Part shown: piece after piece, positions 40,544-46,829 of the stretch
Layout of the letters: every line of letters begins with the position of its first letter
Numbering within the stretch: position 1 is the stretch's first letter
Assembly: GCA_043721775.1 (NCBI GenBank)
Contig: JAYSQA010000010.1
Coordinates: 1 to 46,829 of the forward strand
Direction: 5' to 3'
Origin: Stagnihabitans sp043721775
GTDB taxonomy: Bacteria; Pseudomonadota; Alphaproteobacteria; Rhodobacterales; Rhodobacteraceae
Length of the DNA stretch: 46,829 bases
Notes under the pieces: model-generated
Seen by the model: only the letters and a program-made list of their open reading frames with translations
Told to the model about the DNA's origin: nothing
Databases searched by the model: none
Program-made: the position numbers and the translations under genes

Positions 40544-41590
40544 TTAGCCGATGCCCATTTCCGCCAGCGTGGTGGCGTGCTTGATCCGCAGCGCGCGGTC
40601 AAACGCCTCGGGGGTGAAATCCATCGGCACACCGGGGAAATGCTTGCGCGCAATCTGATCCGGGGCAAGGTCAAGATCCACCAGCAAACCATATTTCTGC
40701 AAGCCCGCCATCGACTGGGGCGTCAGGCGGTGCAAGATTTCGGTCTTTGCGACGGGGTTCGTATCTGCACAGGCGCTGGCGGCCAATTCGACCTGCAACT
40801 CGCGTGAGCGGTGCCTTAGGCCACGCTTGCGACCGGCCTGCGCAATCTTGCGGTTGGTCAAATATTTCCCCAGTTGCTTGACCAGATAATGGAACGGCGT
40901 CAGGGCATCGTAGTGCACCAGATAGACGCCCGGCAGCCAGTCGCCAACAGGCTCGCGGGGTGGGGTGCGGTCTGACGGGGCGGCGGGCAAGGCGGTTGGC
41001 GCATGGATGTGCATCACCATATCGCGCCCGCGCCGGACCATGCTTTTGCCAAGATCATGGCCCGCCACCACACGCTCCAGCAAAACCGCAACTTTGGGGC
41101 CATAGATTTCCGTGGCATAGGTCTTGCCCCGCTCTCTGGGCAGGCGGAACATTCCTTCGAAGATCGTCTGCGGGTTCAGGTCAGGCGGCAGAACCTTTTC
41201 GGCCACCTTCAGGCGCACGAAATCCAGCGTTTCGGGCACAAGGGCCAGTGCGGCGCCCATATCCTGTTTGGCATGGACATATTCATCGGCATCGCAGGTC
41301 AACAGCCAATCATATTGCAGATGCGGATACAGATGCTGGGCATTGGCAATCTGTCGGCCCGCAAGGTTCATCGGGCGACCCCGGGGCGAGACTTCGGCCC
41401 AATAGGCCGGGTCGCAGCGCGTCATGCGGATCTTGGGATTGCCGTCGAACAGGGCTTCCGCCTCGGGGTGGGGGCGGTCAAGACACAGGTGCACAAGGTC
41501 TGCCCCCAGTTCCAGATAATGCGATACAAAAGCCACTAACAGATCAAGGGGCTCATTCACCGTGGCCTGAACCATCCAGCTCGCGCGCAT
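40544..41590 (-). CDS. Glycosyltransferase family 2-like protein, tandem paralogue 1
   Basis: 348-residue cytosolic protein starting MRASWMVQATVNEPLDLLVA. GT-A elements: NEPLDLLVAFVSHYLELGAD, the DxD-like CDADEY (Asp100-Asp102), and a conserved C-terminal signature PEAFDRALRIKHATTLAEMG. Start ATG 41588-41590 has AAGGAAGG 7 bases upstream; a longer frame upstream is rejected. Same length, same start and same end as the two following genes, separated from the next by 218 bases. Donor and acceptor unknown. It converges with the PAP2 gene. Confidence 0.8.
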   Translation of the reverse strand: MRASWMVQATVNEPLDLLVAFVSHYLELGADLVHLCLDRPHPEAEALFDGNPKIRMTRCDPAYWAEVSPRGRPMNLAGRQIANAQHLYPHLQYDWLLTCDADEYVHAKQDMGAALALVPETLDFVRLKVAEKVLPPDLNPQTIFEGMFRLPRERGKTYATEIYGPKVAVLLERVVAGHDLGKSMVRRGRDMVMHIHAPTALPAAPSDRTPPREPVGDWLPGVYLVHYDALTPFHYLVKQLGKYLTNRKIAQAGRKRGLRHRSRELQVELAASACADTNPVAKTEILHRLTPQSMAGLQKYGLLVDLDLAPDQIARKHFPGVPMDFTPEAFDRALRIKHATTLAEMGIG

Positions 41591-41808
41591 ACGGAAACCT
41601 TCCTTGAACATGAGAGCGCCCCAGTTAGAGTACGACCGGCGATGATTCAAGTGCCGAAAACGGCAGGCACATTCCCAAGCATTTGCCTCAAATCCGCTGC
41701 TGAAACGCTTGGGGTGCGGCCCGGTCAAACCCGCGAAACGGCCAGCGTTTTGGCCTTGGTGTCAAGGCGGCGGGCCGCTGCTGAGCCAAGGGTTTCAGAG
41801 ACAGCTGC

Positions 41809-42855
41809 CTATTCGATGCCCATTTCGGCCAATGTCGCGGCGTGTTTAATGCGCAGGGCGCGGTCAAAAGCCTCAGGCGTGAAGTCCAGCGCCACATTGG
41901 GAAAATGCTTGCGGGCGATCAGGTCAGGGGCAAGGCCCAGATCCACCAGCAAACCAAACGCCTTCAAGGCAGCCAGCGAGTCGGGCGTCAGCCGGTGCAG
42001 AATTTCGGTTTTCGCAACGGGGTCCGGGTCGGCGCAGGCCGCCGCCGCCAGTTCAATCTGCAACTCCCGCGACGGGTGTCTTGGGCCGGCTTTGCGGCCC
42101 GCCCGCTCCATCGTGCGCTTGGCCACGAATTTTCCCAGCAGCTTGATCAGATAATGCAGGGGCGTCAGTGCATCGTAATGGGCGAGGTAGGCATCGGGCA
42201 ACCACTCTCCCACCGGCACGGGCGGCGGCACAAGGTCACCGGGGCCAGGCTGACGGGCCATCGCGGTATGGACGTTCAGCGCGAAATCGCCACCGCGCCG
42301 GACGATGCTTTTGCCGATGTCATGGCCTGCCACCACACGTTCCAGCAAAGGCGCCACTTTCGCGCCATAAATCTCGGCGGCAAAGGCCTTGCCCTTGGTG
42401 CGAGGCAGGCGGAAAGCGCCCTCGAAGATCGTCTGCGGGACCATGCCGGGCGGCAGAACCTTCTCGGCCACCTTCACGCGCACATAGTCGATACTGTCCG
42501 GTATGGCGGCCAGAACCCCGCCCAGATCCTGTTTGATCACCACATATTCATCGGCATCGCACATCAGCATCCAGTCATGCTGCAGTTGCTGATACTCGTG
42601 CATGGAGTTCGCCATCTGGCGGGCGGGAAGGCCCATCGGGCGGCCCTTGGGGGCCACGCGCGCCCAGTAGGTCGCATCGCAGCGCGTCATGCGGATCTTG
42701 GGATGGTTGCCGAACAAAGCCTCGGCTTCGGGGTGCGGATGATCAAGGTACAGGTGGATCAGGTCGGCGCCCATGTCGATGTAGTGCGAGACAAAGGCCA
42801 CCAGAAGATCAAGCGGTTCATTCATCGTGGCCTGAACCATCCAACTCGCGCGCAT
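41809..42855 (-). CDS. Glycosyltransferase family 2-like protein, tandem paralogue 2
   Basis: 348 residues, the closest copy to paralogue 1: both begin MRASWMVQAT, share DLLVAFVSHY, HPEAEALF, KIRMTRCD, FEG(M/A)FRLPR and LERVVAGHD, and end in DFTPEAFDRALRIKH. The metal motif CDADEY again has Asp100 and Asp102. AAAGG is 7 bases before ATG 42853-42855. The flanks (154 and 218 bases) contain no other gene. Similarity along the whole length with no gap points to tandem duplication followed by divergence, probably in acceptor specificity. Confidence 0.8.
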   Translation of the reverse strand: MRASWMVQATMNEPLDLLVAFVSHYIDMGADLIHLYLDHPHPEAEALFGNHPKIRMTRCDATYWARVAPKGRPMGLPARQMANSMHEYQQLQHDWMLMCDADEYVVIKQDLGGVLAAIPDSIDYVRVKVAEKVLPPGMVPQTIFEGAFRLPRTKGKAFAAEIYGAKVAPLLERVVAGHDIGKSIVRRGGDFALNVHTAMARQPGPGDLVPPPVPVGEWLPDAYLAHYDALTPLHYLIKLLGKFVAKRTMERAGRKAGPRHPSRELQIELAAAACADPDPVAKTEILHRLTPDSLAALKAFGLLVDLGLAPDLIARKHFPNVALDFTPEAFDRALRIKHAATLAEMGIE

Positions 42856-43009
42856 CGGGCACCTTTCTTGAACTGCGGAACGACCGTTCTAGTAGATCAC
42901 CGAGGCGGAGGTTCCAATAGGAGAATACTAAGGAAGGCGACGGCGCGCCGACCGCAAATCAAGGCTACCCGCCGATTGCGCAGTCAGGATGGCAGCGGTT
43001 GCGCCGGGG

Positions 43010-44056
43010 TCAGGCCACGCCAATCGCGGCCAAAGTGGCTGCGTGTTTGATCCGCAGAGCGCGGTCAAACGCCTCTGGCGAGTAGTCCAGCGCCAGATCG
43101 GGGAAATATTTGTGCGCGGTCTGGTCGGGAGCAAGTGCCAGATCGACCAGAAGGCCGCGGCGGCGCAGGGCCGCCATCGACTGCGGCGTAAGGCGGTGCA
43201 GGGCCTCGGTGACCCCGGCCGGGTTCTGATGGGCGCAGGCCGCTACGGCAAAGGCCATCTGCTCTTCGCGCGATGGATGCCTTTGGCCGGTCCGCCGGCC
43301 CGAGTCGAGAATAGCCTTGTTGACCAGATGCCGGGCCAGCAACTTGACCAGATAGTACATAGGCGTCAGCGCGTCGAAATGGGCCAGCCAGGTGCCGGGC
43401 ATCCAGGCCCATGTCAGCTTGGGGCCCGCCTCGGGGTGGCCGGGACCGGGCTGCACCTGAAGCGGCATGTGTGTGCGCAAGGTGCAATGCAGGCCGCGCC
43501 GCACGATGCTTTTGCCAACGTCATGGGCCGCTACCACGCGTTCCAGCATTGGCGCAAGGGCGGCCCCGTAAATCTCCAGCGCATAGTCCGCACCTTTGGG
43601 CTGGCCGGTGCGGTAGGTGCCCTCGAAGACCGTCGCGGGCTGCATGTCAGGCGGCAGCACCTTTTCGGCGACCTCGATGCGCAGATAATCGGTGCGGGCG
43701 TATTGGCGGGCCAGAATCGCAGCAACTTCCTCGGACGGGGCCAGATATTCGTCGGCATCGCAGAACAGAATCCAATCCTGTTGCAGCGTGTCATAAACGT
43801 GCCGGTAGTTCGCCTGCTGCCGCCCCGGCAGACCGGGCGGACGGCCCCTTGGCACCACACGCGCCCAATAGGGGGCGTCGCATTGCGTGATCTGCACCTT
43901 GGGGTGGCCCTTGAAGGCGGCAACAGCCTGCGGATGCGGGTGGTCAAGGTACAGGTGAACCAGATCGGCGCCAAGGTCCAGATGATGGGCCACGAACGAG
44001 ACCAGAAGCTCCATCGGTTCGTTCACCGTGGCTTGCACCATCCACGTCGGTCGCAT
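43010..44056 (-). CDS. Glycosyltransferase family 2-like protein, tandem paralogue 3
   Basis: 348 residues; the most diverged of the three but of identical length. It begins MRPTWMVQATVNEPMELLVS, has FCDADEY with Asp100/Asp102 and ends LDYSPEAFDRALRIKHAATL. Segments RGLHCTLRTHMPLQVQ and the basic SGRRTGQRHPSREEQ block differ from the other two. AAAGG lies before the ATG 44054-44056. It is the most upstream of the triplet and lies directly downstream of the mdh terminator, so the triplet must have its own promoter. Confidence 0.8.
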   Translation of the reverse strand: MRPTWMVQATVNEPMELLVSFVAHHLDLGADLVHLYLDHPHPQAVAAFKGHPKVQITQCDAPYWARVVPRGRPPGLPGRQQANYRHVYDTLQQDWILFCDADEYLAPSEEVAAILARQYARTDYLRIEVAEKVLPPDMQPATVFEGTYRTGQPKGADYALEIYGAALAPMLERVVAAHDVGKSIVRRGLHCTLRTHMPLQVQPGPGHPEAGPKLTWAWMPGTWLAHFDALTPMYYLVKLLARHLVNKAILDSGRRTGQRHPSREEQMAFAVAACAHQNPAGVTEALHRLTPQSMAALRRRGLLVDLALAPDQTAHKYFPDLALDYSPEAFDRALRIKHAATLAAIGVA

Positions 44057-44132
44057 GGGTCACCTTTCATTATATCACCAACGCCAGCCATCTTACGGCA
44101 GCACGTGCAAGGCTGGAAGAGGGGAAAGCCGC

Positions 44133-44167
44133 AAAAGAAAAGGCGCACTTTCCACAAGTGCGCCTTT
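44133..44167 (-). terminator. Intrinsic terminator of mdh
   Basis: On the minus strand AAGGCGCACTT, loop GTGGA and AAGTGCGCCTT form an 11-bp perfect stem followed by TTCTTTT. It starts 23 bases after the mdh stop and separates mdh from the glycosyltransferase triplet. Confidence 0.93.
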
Positions 44168-44190
44168 CGGGATCATTATGGGGTGATGGA

Positions 44191-45153
44191 TTATACCAGC
44201 GAGGGGTCAATTGCCTTGCAGGCGGCGACCAGGCCTTTGACGGCCTCAACCGACTTCTGGAACATGGCGTTTTCGTCGTCCGTCATCTGGATTTCTACCA
44301 GACGCTCGACCCCGCCCGCACCCAGAATGACCGGAACGCCGACATACATGCCGTCAAGCCCGAAGGCGTCCTTGACGTAAGCCGCAACCGGCAGCAGGCG
44401 TTTTTGGTCTTTCAGGTAAGCTTCCGCCATTTCGATGGCAGAGGCGGCAGGGGCGTAGAAGGCCGAACCGGTCTTGAGCAGGCCCACGATTTCCGCGCCA
44501 CCATCACGGGTGCGCTGGATGATGCTGTCAAGCTTTTCCTGGTTGGTCCAGCCCATCTTGACCAGATCAGGCAAGGGAATGCCAGCGACGGTCGAATAAC
44601 GCGCCAAAGGCACCATGGTGTCGCCATGGCCGCCCAGCACGAAGGCGGTAACGTCCTTCATCGAGACGTTGAATTCGGTGGCCAGGAAATGCCGGAAGCG
44701 GCCGGCATCCAGAACGCCCGCCATGCCGACAACCATGTGGTGCGGCAGACCTGAGAATTCGCGCAAGGCCCAGACCATGGCATCCAAGGGGTTGGTGATG
44801 CAGATCACGAAAGCATTCGGCGCATGGGCTTTAAGACCCTCGCCCACAGCCTTCATCACCTTGAGGTTGATGCCCAGGAGGTCATCCCGGCTCATCCCCG
44901 GTTTGCGCGGAACGCCAGCGGTGACGATGCAGACATCGGCGCCTGCGATATCAGCATAGGAGTTGGCGCCTTTGATCGTGGCGTCAAAGCCTTCAATCGG
45001 GCCGGACTGCGAGATGTCGAGCGCTTTGCCCTGCGGCGTGCCTTCGGCAATGTCAAACAGGATGACATCGCCCAATTCCTTGAGGACGGCGAGGTGGGCA
45101 AGTGTGCCACCAATCTGCCCTGCGCCGATCAGCGCGATCTTCGGTCTGGCCAT
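44191..45153 (-). CDS. mdh: Malate dehydrogenase
   Basis: NAD-dependent oxidation of malate to oxaloacetate in the TCA cycle. The 320-residue protein is of the LDH-like MDH type: ALIGAGQIGGTLAHLA (NAD loop), FDIAEGTPQGKALDI, AGVPRKPGMSRDDLL with substrate Arg residues, NPLDAMV and the catalytic His in LGGHGDTMVPL. Start ATG 45151-45153 has AGGGAG 8 bases upstream; the long upstream in-frame extension is rejected. Its terminator follows at 44133-44167. In Rhodobacteraceae mdh usually lies just upstream of sucCD; here about 8 kb of other genes intervene. Confidence 0.98.
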   Translation of the reverse strand: MARPKIALIGAGQIGGTLAHLAVLKELGDVILFDIAEGTPQGKALDISQSGPIEGFDATIKGANSYADIAGADVCIVTAGVPRKPGMSRDDLLGINLKVMKAVGEGLKAHAPNAFVICITNPLDAMVWALREFSGLPHHMVVGMAGVLDAGRFRHFLATEFNVSMKDVTAFVLGGHGDTMVPLARYSTVAGIPLPDLVKMGWTNQEKLDSIIQRTRDGGAEIVGLLKTGSAFYAPAASAIEMAEAYLKDQKRLLPVAAYVKDAFGLDGMYVGVPVILGAGGVERLVEIQMTDDENAMFQKSVEAVKGLVAACKAIDPSLV

Positions 45154-45351
45154 GTGGGGTACTCCCTGAAGGTTGCAAGCGAAATGGAATGCCGCTGGCT
45201 TAAGCGCAAATGGCCCCGTAGCACAAGGGCGCTGCACTGCGGCAAAGCGGTGCGGGCCGAATGCTGTGGGATGGTGCATTCGGGATGATTGCGCTAGCAC
45301 GTGAAGAAAGTGTGATGCGGGCTTGCCAAAGCGGGTGCGCAGGACAAGGCC

Positions 45352-45405
45352 GGGGGCTTGCAAGCCCCCTGGACCCCCCGCGAGTACTTGGGCCAAGATG
45401 AAGGA
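45352..45405 (+). repeat. Intergenic GC-rich repeat, copy upstream of the TauE/SafE gene
   Basis: GGGGGCTTGCAAGCCCCC is a perfect 18-bp palindrome, followed by TGGACCCCCCGCGAGTACTT and GGGCCAAGATGAAGGA. The tail is the same as in the copy at 26418-26472 (GCCAAGATGAA). The terminal AAGGA (45401-45405) lies 8 bases before the start codon of the next gene and is its best Shine-Dalgarno sequence. Confidence 0.8.
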
Positions 45406-45413
45406 TGCGCGCG

Positions 45414-46157
45414 ATGAGCGGCTGGGAGTTCTGGGTTGTGGCCGTGATTGGCGCGGTGCTGACCGGGGTGGGCAAGGGCGGCATTCCGATCGTGGGGGGG
45501 CTGGTAGTGCCGGTGTTGTCTTTGGTGATCAACCCGGTGGTGGCGGCCGGGCTGATGCTGCCGGTTTATGTCGTGTCGGACTGGTTCGGGCTTTATGCCT
45601 ACCGCAAGGAATTCGACGCCCGGGTGCTGGCGATTGCCTGCGTGGGCCTGACCATCGGGGTGGGTCTGGGCTGGGCCACCGCGAAGTTCATTCCTGAATC
45701 CTGGGTGACCGTGCTGGTCGGTATGATTGCCGTGGCCTTCGCGTTGAGCCAACTGCTGCGCAAGTCAGTTCTGGCCACGCCGCGCAAGGCTGAGGTCGGT
45801 GCGGGGCTGTTCTGGACCACGATTGCCGGTTTCACCAGCTTTGTCAGCCACACCGGAGGCCCGCCCTATCAGGTTTGGACGCTGCCGTTGGGGATGAAGA
45901 AAGCAGTGTTCGCCGGAACCTCGACCATCGCCTTCGCTTATATCAATGCAGTCAAGCTTATCCCCTACTATTTCCTTGGTCAGATCAACCTGGTCAGTCT
46001 GGAGACCGCCGCCGTCTTGATGCCTGTCGCCGCCGCCAGCGTATTTCTGGGCGTCTGGGCGGTGCGGCGCTTGCCGGAAAAGCTGTTCTTCACCATCGTC
46101 ACCTGGTCACTTTTGTTGATCGGGATGGAACTGGTCTGGAAGGGTGTCACCGGCTAG
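45414..46157 (+). CDS. TauE/SafE-family anion exporter
   Basis: Inner-membrane permease of 247 residues with about eight helices. Family features: GAVLTGVGKGGIPIVGGL near the N-terminus, PVYVVSDWFGLYAYRKEF, and the internal repeat GFTSFVSHTGGPPYQVWTLP, where the second half echoes the first. TauE/SafE proteins export or import sulfite, sulfonates or related organic anions; the substrate here is not determinable. I start at ATG 45414, which has AAGGA 8 bases upstream, instead of ATG 45405, which would overlap that Shine-Dalgarno. Stop is 10 bases from the convergent small exported protein gene. Confidence 0.88.
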   Translation: MSGWEFWVVAVIGAVLTGVGKGGIPIVGGLVVPVLSLVINPVVAAGLMLPVYVVSDWFGLYAYRKEFDARVLAIACVGLTIGVGLGWATAKFIPESWVTVLVGMIAVAFALSQLLRKSVLATPRKAEVGAGLFWTTIAGFTSFVSHTGGPPYQVWTLPLGMKKAVFAGTSTIAFAYINAVKLIPYYFLGQINLVSLETAAVLMPVAAASVFLGVWAVRRLPEKLFFTIVTWSLLLIGMELVWKGVTG

Positions 46158-46167
46158 CCCTGTCGGT

Positions 46168-46491
46168 TCAGGCAGGATCGCCCTTGGCCACCTGCGTGGG
46201 CGTGATGCTTTCGAAATTGTCGCCCGCAGCCACCAGGCAGGTCATGCCATTGGGTAACGTCACCGTCAGCGTCCAGGTGCCTTTGTCCGAAGCGTAAAGC
46301 TCCATCACCGTGGCGTCTTGCGCCAGACCCATGGCATGGGTCTGCTCGCTGAACTGGCGGGCAAGTTCGGCGGCCATGGTATCATGGTTTGAACATTGGC
46401 TGGGTGCGGCGTGCCCGAGCGTTGGCAGCAGCAAAAGCCCGGAGAGGCCGAGGGAAAGTGCCAGGGCTTGTGCAAAGATATTCCGGTCCAT
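46168..46491 (-). CDS. Small exported protein of unknown function
   Basis: A 107-residue protein with a signal peptide (ALALSLGLSGLLLLPTLGHA, cleavage near residue 28). The mature part of about 80 residues contains MELYASDKGTWTLTVTLPNG and TCLVAAGDNFE with two Cys (one each side of the domain) that may form a disulfide. Similar small periplasmic proteins are common in Rhodobacteraceae but their role is unknown to me. The start ATG 46489-46491 has AAAGG 7 bases upstream; a longer frame is rejected because it would bury the signal peptide. Confidence 0.75.
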   Translation of the reverse strand: MDRNIFAQALALSLGLSGLLLLPTLGHAAPSQCSNHDTMAAELARQFSEQTHAMGLAQDATVMELYASDKGTWTLTVTLPNGMTCLVAAGDNFESITPTQVAKGDPA

Positions 46492-46808
46492 CAGGTGCCT
46501 TTCCGGGCGAAGCTTTCGCCCTGTGGTTGTCATGGCGTCAGCCTGCGCCGCGAGGGCGAAGATTAGGTTAACGGGGCGCGCAGCCGGTTTGCGCCGGCGC
46601 TTTCTGCGGTGCGGCAAAAAGACTCTTGCGGGAAGTGACGAAATAATGCCCTTTGGCGCAAGAAAATTGCTTGGTGGAATCATGGAATCTGCGAGACCTG
46701 TCCGTTCAGTGCTGTATATCCCCGCCTCTCAGAGGCCGATCCGAAACTATCTGTGTGAATTCAGTAGGTTGTGATTCTGTTCGGTAGCAACACTGAACGG
46801 AGATCACG
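46492..46808. other. Intergenic region at the right edge, probably including an IS end
   Basis: No gene seen in these 317 bases. The left part should hold the promoter of the small exported protein. The right part, from about 46680, is likely the left end of an insertion sequence because it precedes a transposase-like start and has an inverted repeat (46702-46714 versus 46788-46800). The exact IS boundary cannot be fixed without the right end. Confidence 0.4.
46702..46800. repeat. Inverted repeat upstream of the transposase-like start
   Basis: CCGTTCAGTGCTG at 46702-46714 and CAACACTGAACGG at 46788-46800 pair at 12 of 13 positions around a 73-base spacer. The right arm ends 8 bases before the predicted transposase start. 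Confidence 0.6.
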
Positions 46809-46829
46809 ATGGCCTGGACTGAACTCACC
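46809..46829 (+). CDS. Start of a probable IS5-family transposase (cut by window edge)
   Basis: Seven codons remain: MAWTELT. This matches, from memory, the usual N-terminus of IS5-family transposases (MAWTE-T-R...), and GGAG lies 6 bases upstream of ATG 46809. The fragment is too short for proof. Confidence 0.45.

Noticed and set aside
44069..44074. Perfect TATAAT on the minus strand before glycosyltransferase paralogue 3
   Set aside because: It lies 12 bases before the ATG, so a transcript from it would start within a few bases of the start codon and lose the AAAGG. No -35 hexamer is present at 16-18 bases.

Overview
The window is chromosomal DNA from a high-GC alphaproteobacterium, most likely a member of the Rhodobacteraceae (Rhodobacter/Tabrizicola/Gemmobacter-like). 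This rests on the TCA block (mdh ... sucC-sucD-odhA-odhB ... lpdA), a Hint-domain protein, a DUF2125 protein, a YajO-like aldo/keto reductase, and an interspersed GC-rich repeat ending in GTGGGATATTTGTGCAAGAATGAAA-like tails. Most genes are well recognisable; no rRNA, tRNA or CRISPR array was seen. All calls come from reading the sequence; no database search was run.

Left part (1-12.6 kb): the end of a sugar ABC transporter (RbsC-type permease, cut by the window edge), a phosphoglycolate-phosphatase-like HAD enzyme, a ~0.6 kb stretch without a gene, an amidase, and then a long minus-strand block. Read in the direction of transcription, that block is gmd - SGNH-like protein - fcl - manC - manB, a complete route from mannose-6-phosphate to GDP-L-fucose. 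It is followed by a membrane-embedded alpha/beta hydrolase and a short-chain dehydrogenase. The SGNH-like gene is lower in GC than its neighbours and may act on the fucose-containing glycan.

Middle part (12.9-26.4 kb), mostly plus strand: a YajO-like reductase with an SDR, an ATPase-only Hsp70 (YegD-like), a Hint-domain protein, rpsD with its own promoter, leader and terminator, a YqhA-like membrane protein, the hisC-tyrA overlapping pair, an extensin-like (M15-like) exported protein, DUF2125 (minus), a ChaC-like gamma-glutamylcyclotransferase, and a two-gene stator-like module (MotA/TolQ-type channel plus an OmpA protein with a very long periplasmic coiled coil).

Right part (26.4-46.8 kb), mostly minus strand: the 2-oxoglutarate dehydrogenase/succinyl-CoA synthetase operon sucC-(orphan AT-rich ORF)-sucD-odhA-odhB-glycosyltransferase-MAPEG-lpdA, preceded by two TGTGATCAC(A/G) sites 21 bp apart. 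Upstream lie an exported conserved protein, a methyltransferase, pepT, a BcrC/PAP2 phosphatase (plus), three tandem 348-residue glycosyltransferase paralogues, mdh with a strong terminator, a TauE/SafE permease, a small exported protein, and the first codons of what looks like an IS5-family transposase at the very edge.

The items most worth a second look are the low-GC orphan wedged between sucC and sucD, the glycosyltransferase triplet with a fourth relative inside the TCA operon, the long-stalk stator pair, the 31-bp near-perfect palindrome between gmd and the YajO-like gene, the tandem operator pair upstream of sucC, and the intergenic repeat family, one copy of which supplies a ribosome binding site.
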